Under the pieces are notes generated by a model that saw only the letters and a list, made by a program, of their open reading frames with translations, was not told where the DNA came from and searched no databases. Positions 19,254 through 26,816 of a stretch of DNA of 64,000 nt are shown one piece after another. The DNA is from Candidatus Gastranaerophilales bacterium (GTDB taxonomy: Bacteria > Cyanobacteriota > Vampirovibrionia > Gastranaerophilales > Gastranaerophilaceae). A program made the position numbers and the translations under genes. Within the stretch, counting starts at the first letter, position 1, and each line of letters starts with the position of its first letter. The stretch spans positions 434,001-498,000 of the forward strand of contig CAJUJH010000001.1 in NCBI GenBank assembly GCA_910586855.1, read 5' to 3'.

Positions 19254-20082
19254 CCAGTGTAAATTTCCCTATTTTTCCGTCTCTGAAATTTGATAAAATA
19301 AATTGCGAACACCTTACTATATCAGGCTTCCCTTCTTTAACTATCCAATTTCTTTTGAGTGCAATGTTTTCAATTGTAATATCCAAATCTTCCAAATTAT
19401 AATAATCTTTTAAATTTTGCTCATATTTTTTAACAAGCAGTTTTAAAAGTTCTTGGGCTGCATATTCGTTATCATAAGCATTTTCACCGATTGAATTAAC
19501 AAAAGCCAATTTTAGCGCCACTTCCTGATTATCCTGTTTCATAGGTATAATGCCTGGGGTGTCTAAAAGCTCAATCTTTTCATGTACCCGAACCCACTGC
19601 TGCTGCCTTGTTACTCCTGCCTTTGCGCCTATTTTTGTTTTTGATTTTTTGATTAGACGATTTATTGTACTTGATTTGCCGACATTTGGCATTCCCGCAA
19701 CCATAACCCTTATTGGGCGCGGTAAAAGCCCTTTTGAAACCATTTTATCAATAACAGGTTTTGAAATTTCAATTATCTTATTAATTATTAAGTTTGTATC
19801 TTTTGCCCCGCTATTTGTAGTAAGAAGGCATATTGCGCCGGTTTTTTCCTCTAAAATTTTTTTCCATTTTAAATTTTCATTGCTGTCTGATAGGTCGCAT
19901 TTATTTAAAAGAATAATTCTCGGCTTATTTTGAAAAAGGGTTTTGGTATTGCCATATGCGCTTGAAATTGGTATGCGCGCATCTAATACCTCTAAAATAA
20001 CATCAACCAGGTTGAGTTTTTCTTTTAAAAGCCTCTCTGCTTTTGCAATGTGTCCCGGGTACCAGTGTATATGGTTATTCAT
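19237..20082 (-). CDS. rbgA: Ribosome biogenesis GTPase RbgA/YlqF
   Basis: A circularly permuted GTPase that assists late assembly of the 50S subunit. I take the start at the ATG giving MNNHIHWYPGHIAKAERLL, because AAAGGA lies six bases upstream and the family begins with this WFPGHM-like motif; the frame stays open for 36 codons further upstream. Motifs in permuted order: NKCDL (G4) near residue 62, then GMPNVGKSST (G1) near 133, a G2 threonine after it in GAKAGVTRQQQW, and DTPGI (G3) near 178. Length is 281 residues. It overlaps rnhB downstream and is separated from rplS upstream by a strong terminator. Confidence 0.95.
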   Translation of the reverse strand: MNNHIHWYPGHIAKAERLLKEKLNLVDVILEVLDARIPISSAYGNTKTLFQNKPRIILLNKCDLSDSNENLKWKKILEEKTGAICLLTTNSGAKDTNLIINKIIEISKPVIDKMVSKGLLPRPIRVMVAGMPNVGKSSTINRLIKKSKTKIGAKAGVTRQQQWVRVHEKIELLDTPGIIPMKQDNQEVALKLAFVNSIGENAYDNEYAAQELLKLLVKKYEQNLKDYYNLEDLDITIENIALKRNWIVKEGKPDIVRCSQFILSNFRDGKIGKFTLDEYGD

Positions 20083-20202
20083 TAACTTTCCTTTTAACTT
20101 TTTTGCCATTGTGTGCAGCCAGTAGCGACCCCTCAAAATAAACCATTTTGCACAATTTAATTTTTGGCAAAAGGCGGCAAAATATTTCAACTGTCTTAAT
20201 AC

Positions 20203-20247
20203 TTAAAAAGTACCGCCAATTTTATATTCCAGCCGGTACTTTTTAAA
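20203..20247 (-). terminator. Terminator between rplS and rbgA
   Basis: An eleven-base perfect stem, AAAAAGTACCG with CGGTACTTTTT, encloses an 18-base loop. It lies 33 bases after the rplS stop on the minus strand. Confidence 0.88.
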
Positions 20248-20276
20248 CTAAACTTTTATAAACTTTAAAGATATTC

Positions 20277-20630
20277 TTATCTTTTTTCAAGCTTTTCTCT
20301 GATTCTTGTAGCTTTGCCTGAACGTTCTCTTAAATAATATAATTTAGAGCGTCTAACATCACCCCTTCTTAATACTTGAATTTTTTCAATTCTTGGTGAG
20401 TAAATAGCAAAAACTCTTTCAACGCCAACACCTTGGAAAATCTTTCTTACAGTGATTGTTTTGTTGATGCTAGAACCATGCTTTTTAATAACAGTGCCTT
20501 CAAAAGCCTGTGTTCTTTCTTTATTGCCTTCAATAATTCTAACAAATACTTTAACTGTATCGCCGGGGTTTATTTCAGGCATTTCTTTTTGCGTATATTC
20601 TTTTTCTAATTCGCTGATGATAGGGTTCAT
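20277..20630 (-). CDS. rplS: 50S ribosomal protein L19
   Basis: L19 sits at the 30S-50S interface. The 117-residue length and motifs match the family: INPGDTVKVFVRIIEGNKER near residue 20, FEGTVIKKHGSSINKTITVR near 43, GVGVERVFAIYSPRIEKI near 68, and the end RRGDVRRSKLYYLRERSGK. The ATG is preceded by GGAAAAGGTAAATAAA on the coding strand. Its own terminator downstream suggests it is often transcribed alone, with some read-through to rbgA-rnhB. Confidence 0.98.
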   Translation of the reverse strand: MNPIISELEKEYTQKEMPEINPGDTVKVFVRIIEGNKERTQAFEGTVIKKHGSSINKTITVRKIFQGVGVERVFAIYSPRIEKIQVLRRGDVRRSKLYYLRERSGKATRIREKLEKR

Positions 20631-20757
20631 TTTATTTACCTTTTCCTAATTAAACTAATTGTAATCTATTGTACAAACGATAATATATTAAACATCAATA
20701 ATATTCAAGTGGTAATTTTACAGAAATTAAAAAATGTAAATTTTTATTAATCCTTCT

Positions 20758-20773
20758 TATAATTTTTTATAAT
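20758..20773 (+). promoter_or_regulatory. Tandem -10 boxes just before the nuclease/PLD gene
   Basis: Two perfect TATAAT hexamers start at 20758 and 20768, and the ATG is at 20782. No Shine-Dalgarno sequence is present between them and the start. The mRNA would have a leader of only a few bases, or none. Confidence 0.45.
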
Positions 20774-20781
20774 TAAGCTGT

Positions 20782-22500
20782 ATGAAAAACTGTCTGAAAA
20801 AAAATATTTCGATTGCCGTAATAATCATATCCTCTCTGCTTTTTCTTGTCTTTGAACGTCAAAATGTGCAATATTACAGGGTTTTAGACGTCATTGAAGG
20901 GGATAAGATTTATATAGATTTAAACTATGACGGAAAATCTAGTGCTGATGAACTTTTTCACCTTAAAAACGTAAATACTTTTCCAAAAAAATATAATTCA
21001 AAGCTTGAATATTACTCTAAAAGATACGATATCACAGAGGAAGAGGCGCTTTATCTTGGGCAAAAGGCGTTTGAATACACAAAAAACAAACTTCTGGGAC
21101 GGGAAATTGCTTTTATAAAAGAGCCTGCGCCTTATAATCCAAAATATTATTATCGCTTTGCTGAAATTTCCCTTAATGATAAAAACTTTGGAATTACCCT
21201 TCTAGAGGAGGGTTTAGCATTTGCATATGAGGGAAAAGGATTTAATCCTTATAAAACTTATGAAAATTTGAAAAAAATTAAGAAAAATGCAAAAATGTGC
21301 GGCAAATCTTGTTTAAAAAGCAGTATTACCAATTTTAAAAATAATGAGAAAAATCAAGGATTTAAACAAGATGAAAATACTAGAACGATTATCTATACTG
21401 ATTCTCCCGTGTTTACATCCGGTGATGTTGAGATTTTTCTTGTTAATCCAAATGGTATGCCAAAGCCTTCTTATATGGCTAAAACAAAAGCCTGCAAAGC
21501 GATTTTGGATAATATCAGAAATGCTCAAAATTCAATAGATTTTGCACTTTATGGTCTGGACAAGCAGGATGATATCCTGAAAGCCTTAATAGAAGCTAAA
21601 AACAGGGGAATAAAAATAAGGGGAGTTGTGGATTCAAAACCTGATAATTCTTATGTATACAATGATACGGCAAAATTAAACGCCAATTTTGACACTGTGG
21701 CTGATTTTAAGTCACCTTTTATGCATAATAAGTTTTTTATTTTTGATGAAAAATCTGTAATTACAGGTACGATGAATGTTTCAGCCACAGGCTGCAGCGG
21801 ATACAACGCAAATACGGTGGTTTTGATTAATAATTCAAGTGTAGCAAGGGTTTTCACGCAAGAATTTAATCAGATGCATGGCGGGAAGTTCCAGCAGAAC
21901 AAGGAAGATAGCAGTATTAAGGGGCTTAAAATTAGCGATAAAATAACCCTGGATGTTTATTTTTCACCGGCTGGAACTCTTATATATCAAGGGATTTTAC
22001 CTATTATACATAATGCTAAGGAAGAAATTTTTGTCTCAATCTTTTATCTGACAAATAAAGAAATTATTGATGCTCTAATTGCCGCTAAAAGGCGCGGAGT
22101 AGATGTGAAAATTATCCATGATGCTGTCGGTGCAAATAATATGAAAGAAAAAATTCGCACACTCAGAGCTGCAGGAATTTATTTAAAGGTTGAAAACTGG
22201 GGCGGAAAAGACCATGAGAAAAACATGGTGATTGACGGCAAATATTTTATAACAGGAAGTGCAAATTTTTCATATTCCGGCGCAAAAAAGAATGATGAAA
22301 ATGTTTTAATCTTCAAAAGCACAGATATAGCTGGTTTTTACAGAAAACATTTTTTGAATTTATATAATTCAATTGATAATCAATATTTAAAAATAACCCC
22401 GAGAGCCGAAAGTTTTGAGAGCGGAAATTCCTGTTATGACGGGATTGATAATAATTTTGACGGCAAAATTGATTCAGACGATATTGGCTGCAAACGCTGA
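20782..22500 (+). CDS. Thermonuclease-like / phospholipase D fusion, exported
   Basis: A 572-residue protein made of several parts. Residues 1-25 form a signal peptide or anchor. Residues 30-165 resemble a staphylococcal-nuclease (SNase/TNase) domain: YYRVLDVIEGDKIYID, then GREIAFIKEP and GITLLEEGLAFAYE. Residues 215-540 form two phospholipase D half-domains with HKD motifs: HNKFFIFD at about 315 and HEKNMVID at about 478, each followed by TGTMNVS or TGSANFS. A C-terminal tail, SCYDGIDNNFDGKIDSDD, looks like a calcium-binding thrombospondin type 3 motif. PLD-family enzymes cleave phosphodiesters in DNA or lipids, so an extracellular nuclease is the best reading. The SNase assignment is weaker than the PLD one. 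Confidence 0.88.
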   Translation: MKNCLKKNISIAVIIISSLLFLVFERQNVQYYRVLDVIEGDKIYIDLNYDGKSSADELFHLKNVNTFPKKYNSKLEYYSKRYDITEEEALYLGQKAFEYTKNKLLGREIAFIKEPAPYNPKYYYRFAEISLNDKNFGITLLEEGLAFAYEGKGFNPYKTYENLKKIKKNAKMCGKSCLKSSITNFKNNEKNQGFKQDENTRTIIYTDSPVFTSGDVEIFLVNPNGMPKPSYMAKTKACKAILDNIRNAQNSIDFALYGLDKQDDILKALIEAKNRGIKIRGVVDSKPDNSYVYNDTAKLNANFDTVADFKSPFMHNKFFIFDEKSVITGTMNVSATGCSGYNANTVVLINNSSVARVFTQEFNQMHGGKFQQNKEDSSIKGLKISDKITLDVYFSPAGTLIYQGILPIIHNAKEEIFVSIFYLTNKEIIDALIAAKRRGVDVKIIHDAVGANNMKEKIRTLRAAGIYLKVENWGGKDHEKNMVIDGKYFITGSANFSYSGAKKNDENVLIFKSTDIAGFYRKHFLNLYNSIDNQYLKITPRAESFESGNSCYDGIDNNFDGKIDSDDIGCKR

Positions 22501-22588
22501 TATATAAGGCTTTTTTAACTCATTTGCACACTTGCTTTTTTTCGGGTAATATATTGTTATAGCGAAAGTTAGGATAAAATTAAAGAAT

Positions 22589-22696
22589 ATGGAATTTTTT
22601 AGAAAGAACAGAAGAATTATAGTCGGTATCCTTGTGGTTACTGTTGCAGCCTGGATGATAGGTTTAACAATGGTTCTGCCGCTTCTTGCAAAATAG
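22589..22696 (+). CDS. 35-residue single-span membrane peptide
   Basis: A short frame reading MEFFRKNRRIIVGILV and then VTVAAWMIGLTMVLPLLAK. It has a positively charged N terminus, one hydrophobic span and a lysine end, the usual form of small membrane proteins with N-in orientation. It sits alone in the 238-base gap between the PLD gene and the M23 hydrolase gene, with TTAGGA about 14 bases upstream, which is a weak spacing. It is too short to be certain from one sequence. Confidence 0.5.
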   Translation: MEFFRKNRRIIVGILVVTVAAWMIGLTMVLPLLAK

Positions 22697-22738
22697 TTTT
22701 TGCAAAATAATTGTCTTAAATTTAAATAAAAATATTTT

Positions 22739-23881
22739 ATGAATAAAAAAACATTAAAGGTAATAATATGCTTGTTTTTCGCCGTTTTTTTGGTTTTGGA
22801 AAATACGGCGGTGTTTGCTGCAAATTCATCTAAAACCCAGATAGAACAAAAGCGCGCACAAGCAAAAAAAGAAATTCATAAATTAAAATTATTGGAAAAA
22901 ATTGAGACAAATAAGCTATATAGAAATCAAAGAAAGCTTGAGCAGACAGAACAAGGGCTTTATTACAATAAACAGCAGTACAAAAATGCGCAAGAAGAGC
23001 TCTATTCTCTGCAGGTTCAGCTGGAAAATGCTTTAAGAAATTATAGAGCTCAGCAATACGCTACAAATAAGCGCATTAACCAGATTTTTAAAACAAAAAG
23101 AAAAAATTATGTTGAATTTTTATTATCTGCAAAAAATATAAATGATTTTTTGGATAGAATTTATTTTGAAAATATTGTAATGGATATAGACAGGCAGAAA
23201 ATTTCCAAAACCCAGGAAAGAACAAGACGCATAAGGGAGCTTACTAAGCGTCTTGAAAATCAGAAAAATGAACTTAAAAATTCAATTGAGACAATGAACC
23301 GCCAGCAAAAGAATATCCAAAGTGCAATTTCGCGCAATGAAAAAATGATTCACAAGCTTAAAACAGACCGTGCTACTTGGGAAAAATCTGAAAGAGAGCT
23401 TGCTCGTCAATCTAAACAGATTGAAGATATGATTAATAAAACAGTAAGTAAAACTTCAAAAACAACTACAATTACCACCACTGCTAATTTTGTAAGACCG
23501 GTTGGCGGTCCTATAACATCACCATACGGTTCAAGAATCCACCCTATCTTTAAAAGACAAATTTTCCACTCCGGCGTTGATATAGGTGCCCCATACGGTG
23601 CAAACGTTAAAGCTGCAAATTCCGGCAAAGTCATATTTACTGGCTGGTATGGCGGATACGGTAAGGTTGTAATTATTGACCATGGTAAAGTCGGCGGTGT
23701 GCCTACAACAACTCTTTATGCTCACCTTTCAAGCTACAGGGTTGAAAAAGGTGCTTCCGTGTACAGGGGTCAGGTTATTGCAAATATTGGTACAACAGGG
23801 TATTCAACAGGACCGCACCTTCACTTTGAAGTTAGAAGAAACGGCGCTACAACAAATCCTCTAAACTACATACCAAGATAG
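22739..23881 (+). CDS. Murein hydrolase activator, EnvC/NlpD-like M23 peptidase
   Basis: A 380-residue periplasmic protein. A signal peptide covers about residues 1-28 (cleavage after VFA). Residues 30-240 form a long charged coiled coil with short breaks, as in EnvC. The C-terminal 120 residues are an M23/LytM domain: SRIHPIFKRQIFHSGVDIGAPYG with the HxxxD metal ligands near 275-280, and GPHLHFEVRRNG near 358 with the HxH pair. All visible metal ligands are kept, so it may be an active endopeptidase and not just an activator of amidases. Coiled coil plus LytM suggests action in cell separation. The LptD-like gene follows after 118 bases. Confidence 0.93.
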   Translation: MNKKTLKVIICLFFAVFLVLENTAVFAANSSKTQIEQKRAQAKKEIHKLKLLEKIETNKLYRNQRKLEQTEQGLYYNKQQYKNAQEELYSLQVQLENALRNYRAQQYATNKRINQIFKTKRKNYVEFLLSAKNINDFLDRIYFENIVMDIDRQKISKTQERTRRIRELTKRLENQKNELKNSIETMNRQQKNIQSAISRNEKMIHKLKTDRATWEKSERELARQSKQIEDMINKTVSKTSKTTTITTTANFVRPVGGPITSPYGSRIHPIFKRQIFHSGVDIGAPYGANVKAANSGKVIFTGWYGGYGKVVIIDHGKVGGVPTTTLYAHLSSYRVEKGASVYRGQVIANIGTTGYSTGPHLHFEVRRNGATTNPLNYIPR

Positions 23882-23999
23882 CCAAAATGAGCTATTAATG
23901 TGGCATGAAAAATTCCATTATTTTGGTGTAAAATAGAACTGTTTAAAGGATTTCAAATTTTAAAAATTGAATTGGGGAGAAACAAAAATTAACGACATC

Positions 24000-25901
24000 A
24001 TGAAAAATTCAATAAAATCACTTTTTGTTACTGCCCTGATGCTGCCTGCTTTTGGAGTTTTTAGCAGTGCTTTTGCTTATGAGATGGTTGAAGCTGAAAC
24101 CGTATTTCCCAAAGCTAAAGATAATCAAAATGCCCCCCAGTTATCCGCAGGTGTTGAAAAGAAAGAGTTTACCATCCCAAATCCTCTTGATGAATTAACT
24201 TTAAGGAGAATCAGGGAAGCTGAAAAAGCAAATCTTGCCGTACAGCCTGCTGAAAAAAAGAGTGATATCTCAATAGATAGTAAAAAGCTTGAATATTATG
24301 ATGAAACAGGTGAACTTGAAGCAACGGGAGATGTTGTTATTACTTCATCAAACGGTACGGTGGTGACAGCCGACAGAGCAGTTTATGATAAGACTTTGAA
24401 TGTAATTAAGCTTTATGACAATGTAATTCTGATAAAAGAGGGCAATAAACTTGAAGGCGAGTATATGGCAATTGACCTTAATGAGGAAAATGCCTTGATG
24501 GATACAGTTGTTGCCTCTTTTGGAACGCTTGTCAGAATGAGGGCGCCGGAGGCATATGCTTATGCAGATAGAATTGAAGCTGTGAATGGCAGTATAGAGC
24601 TTGCAAGAAAAATTGAGCTTGATTTGCAGTCATCCGGTTTTGAATCATATAGCAATATGTTTATCCAGGACAATGATATTTCTTTTGATACTAAAAGAAA
24701 AAGAACTTCGCCATATAAAATTAAGGCAAAAGAAATTCTGGTAAAATCCCAAAAAGACCACGACAGCTTGACTCTAAAAAATGCAGATTTATATTATAAA
24801 AAGTTTAAAATAATAACTTTAAATAATGTTGAATTGTTCTCTGATAAAGAAATGAACTATATTGAAGCAAGTATACCTGTTGATATAGGTTCTATCAGCG
24901 ATTTTGGACAGTATGTAGGTTTAGGATATATTTTTAAGCTTCCGACAGGTGCAAGTTTGAAAGTTTCACCAGCGCTTGTATATGATGATGAGCTTGGAGT
25001 CGGTGTACTTTCGGCATTAAAAACAAAAAGGTTAAACCTGGAAGCTGCCTGGGCTACAAGCAGTGAAAACTTAATTTTAAATGGTGAATATAAGTTTAAT
25101 GACAGATTAACAGCCGAGTTTGCACGTCATTCTTATAAAGATGAGTGGTTTATCGGCGGGAAAAGAGCCGGGCATTTAGCACAGTTGGTTTATGATGACA
25201 GTTATCGAATAAATGATATTGATGCAACATTCAGGCACAGAATTACGGCAGGTTATGCTTCAGATTATCTTAAGGAGCACCAGGAAAGCAATAACTACGG
25301 TACAATGCGTTTAAGATGGCAAAACGAACTAAGTAAAAATATATTCTCTGTTTCAAATAAAGAACAGGATTTGAATTTGAGCTTCGGGGTTTTTGGTCAA
25401 TCTATGGCAACTGTTTATGGTACCGGTGAAACTACAGCTTTAGTAAGGGGCGGTCCTATGATAAGTTCCAGAATTAAAAACTGGAAATCAAATATAAGTT
25501 ATGCTGTTGGCGGTTTTCATGGGGCAAGTCCGTTTAAATTTGATGAATATACTTACGGTAAATCTTCAATAAATATTGATGAGAGCTTAAAACTTTGCAG
25601 ATTCTTATCTATAGGCTACAGAGGTGTTATAAGCCCCCTAAAAGACAATAGCGATAAGGATTTAATGACAGAAAACAGATTTTATGCCATTGCAGGTCCA
25701 GATGATATAAAAATGGCGTTTTCATATGATACTATAAGGCATAATGCCCATTTAGATGTTATGTTTCTCCTTGGAACAGACAGCACAAAAGTTGATTTTG
25801 AAAAAATGACTATAAAAAATCCTGAAAAATTGCACAAGAAAACCCCGTTATTTAATAAAGATTTGCAATATAGAAAAATCAAGGTGCCAGAAAGTCTTTA
25901 A
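24000..25901 (+). CDS. lptD: LptD/OstA-like outer membrane protein
   Basis: About 633 residues. A signal peptide covers residues 1-27 (MLPAFGVFSSAFA). After a linker, residues about 90-190 form an OstA/LptA-like beta-jellyroll (ISIDSKKLEYYDETGELEAT, then VVTADRAVYDKTLNVIKLYD), the part that receives lipopolysaccharide from LptA. The remaining 400 residues alternate short polar and hydrophobic strands as in a beta-barrel. I use ATG at 24000 because the hydrophobic leader begins there; GGGGAG is about 20 bases upstream, which is long, so a non-ATG start nearer to it cannot be excluded. The protein is shorter than most LptD and the family call rests mainly on the N-terminal domain. Confidence 0.78.
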   Translation: MKNSIKSLFVTALMLPAFGVFSSAFAYEMVEAETVFPKAKDNQNAPQLSAGVEKKEFTIPNPLDELTLRRIREAEKANLAVQPAEKKSDISIDSKKLEYYDETGELEATGDVVITSSNGTVVTADRAVYDKTLNVIKLYDNVILIKEGNKLEGEYMAIDLNEENALMDTVVASFGTLVRMRAPEAYAYADRIEAVNGSIELARKIELDLQSSGFESYSNMFIQDNDISFDTKRKRTSPYKIKAKEILVKSQKDHDSLTLKNADLYYKKFKIITLNNVELFSDKEMNYIEASIPVDIGSISDFGQYVGLGYIFKLPTGASLKVSPALVYDDELGVGVLSALKTKRLNLEAAWATSSENLILNGEYKFNDRLTAEFARHSYKDEWFIGGKRAGHLAQLVYDDSYRINDIDATFRHRITAGYASDYLKEHQESNNYGTMRLRWQNELSKNIFSVSNKEQDLNLSFGVFGQSMATVYGTGETTALVRGGPMISSRIKNWKSNISYAVGGFHGASPFKFDEYTYGKSSINIDESLKLCRFLSIGYRGVISPLKDNSDKDLMTENRFYAIAGPDDIKMAFSYDTIRHNAHLDVMFLLGTDSTKVDFEKMTIKNPEKLHKKTPLFNKDLQYRKIKVPESL

Positions 25902-25943
25902 TATAATTTTTTAATATCAGGTGCTAATTTTGCAGGTAATTTT

Positions 25944-26393
25944 TTAAGAATCAGGTTTATTTAGATAATCTTTAAATTTTTTATCAGTATCAAAATAATA
26001 TCCGCATCCATCAAGTGTTTCACCGCCATTATATATAAAATCCGAATTAATGGAAGGATAATCCCTGCAATAAATTGAGCGGAAAAAGTACCTTTTGCAT
26101 TTACCATCTTCCCCTAAAGATTTGCATTTAAACATTAAAGCCCCATCAAAAAATGAGTTATCTTTATCTTCCACTCTGCCATTTATAGTAAAATGTCTAT
26201 ATCTTCTGTTCCTTTTTTGAAGATTGTAAAACCCTTCTTCATCCTTAATATAGCCGTTTTCATCTGAAAATAGGATAGTAGAGCAGCACTGCCCGCATTG
26301 TTTACATTTTCCTTTTACGATGTATTTTGAAGAAAAAATCTTATTTTTTATGTATAAAATTAAATCCTCTAAACCGTTTTTTATAATATTCAT
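25944..26393 (-). CDS. YkgJ-family cysteine-cluster protein
   Basis: A 149-residue cytoplasmic protein with the cysteine pattern of the YkgJ (CxxCxxCC) family, thought to bind zinc or iron: CKQCGQCC at about residues 30-37, CKSLGEDGKCKRYFFR near 96, and YCRDYPS near 114. The family may act in metal binding or in protein modification, but the reaction is unknown. It is the last gene of a minus-strand run, and its ATG overlaps the stop of the upstream lipoprotein gene by one base, implying coupled translation. Confidence 0.85.
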   Translation of the reverse strand: MNIIKNGLEDLILYIKNKIFSSKYIVKGKCKQCGQCCSTILFSDENGYIKDEEGFYNLQKRNRRYRHFTINGRVEDKDNSFFDGALMFKCKSLGEDGKCKRYFFRSIYCRDYPSINSDFIYNGGETLDGCGYYFDTDKKFKDYLNKPDS

Positions 26394-26812
26394 TAATCTG
26401 TCACCTTTACAACCCCTATAATTACAGGCTTTATGGTATTTGTGTATTCAAAGGTTTGAAATATATAGTATCCTTTTTTATTTATCACAAAAAAGTCTGT
26501 GTAAAATTTCCTGTCACTGAGTTCAACTGTTTTATTATAAAGATATTCATACCCGAAAAATTCATCGGCGCCATCATCTTTTCTAAAAACCTGAACCTTT
26601 AAAAGCCTTGTCTTGAAGCCATTTGGGTTATAAAGAAGATAATAAATTCTCTCTCCCTTTTTATAAAAACTTTGTTCAGTATACCCCAGCTCCTTTGAAA
26701 AAGGGGTGGAAGAAAATAAAATTCCGGGTTTTTGTCTGTCGCATCCGCAAAGTGTACCGATGCAGACAAAAAGCAGCAAAATAAAGCCAATATTTTTAAG
26801 TACAGTTTTCAT
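26393..26812 (-). CDS. Small lipoprotein of unknown function
   Basis: A 139-residue protein starting MKTVLKNIGFILLLFVCIG and reaching a lipobox, LCGC, with the lipidated Cys near residue 24. I use this ATG because it is the only one that gives a normal lipoprotein signal; it lies five bases after the stop of the TPR gene. The mature part has YYLLYNPNGFKTRLLKVQVF and a run of aromatic strands, compatible with a small beta-sandwich, but I do not recognise a family. Context in the pilT-recO-TPR run suggests a cell-envelope role. Confidence 0.75.
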   Translation of the reverse strand: MKTVLKNIGFILLLFVCIGTLCGCDRQKPGILFSSTPFSKELGYTEQSFYKKGERIYYLLYNPNGFKTRLLKVQVFRKDDGADEFFGYEYLYNKTVELSDRKFYTDFFVINKKGYYIFQTFEYTNTIKPVIIGVVKVTD

Positions 26813-26816
26813 AAAC

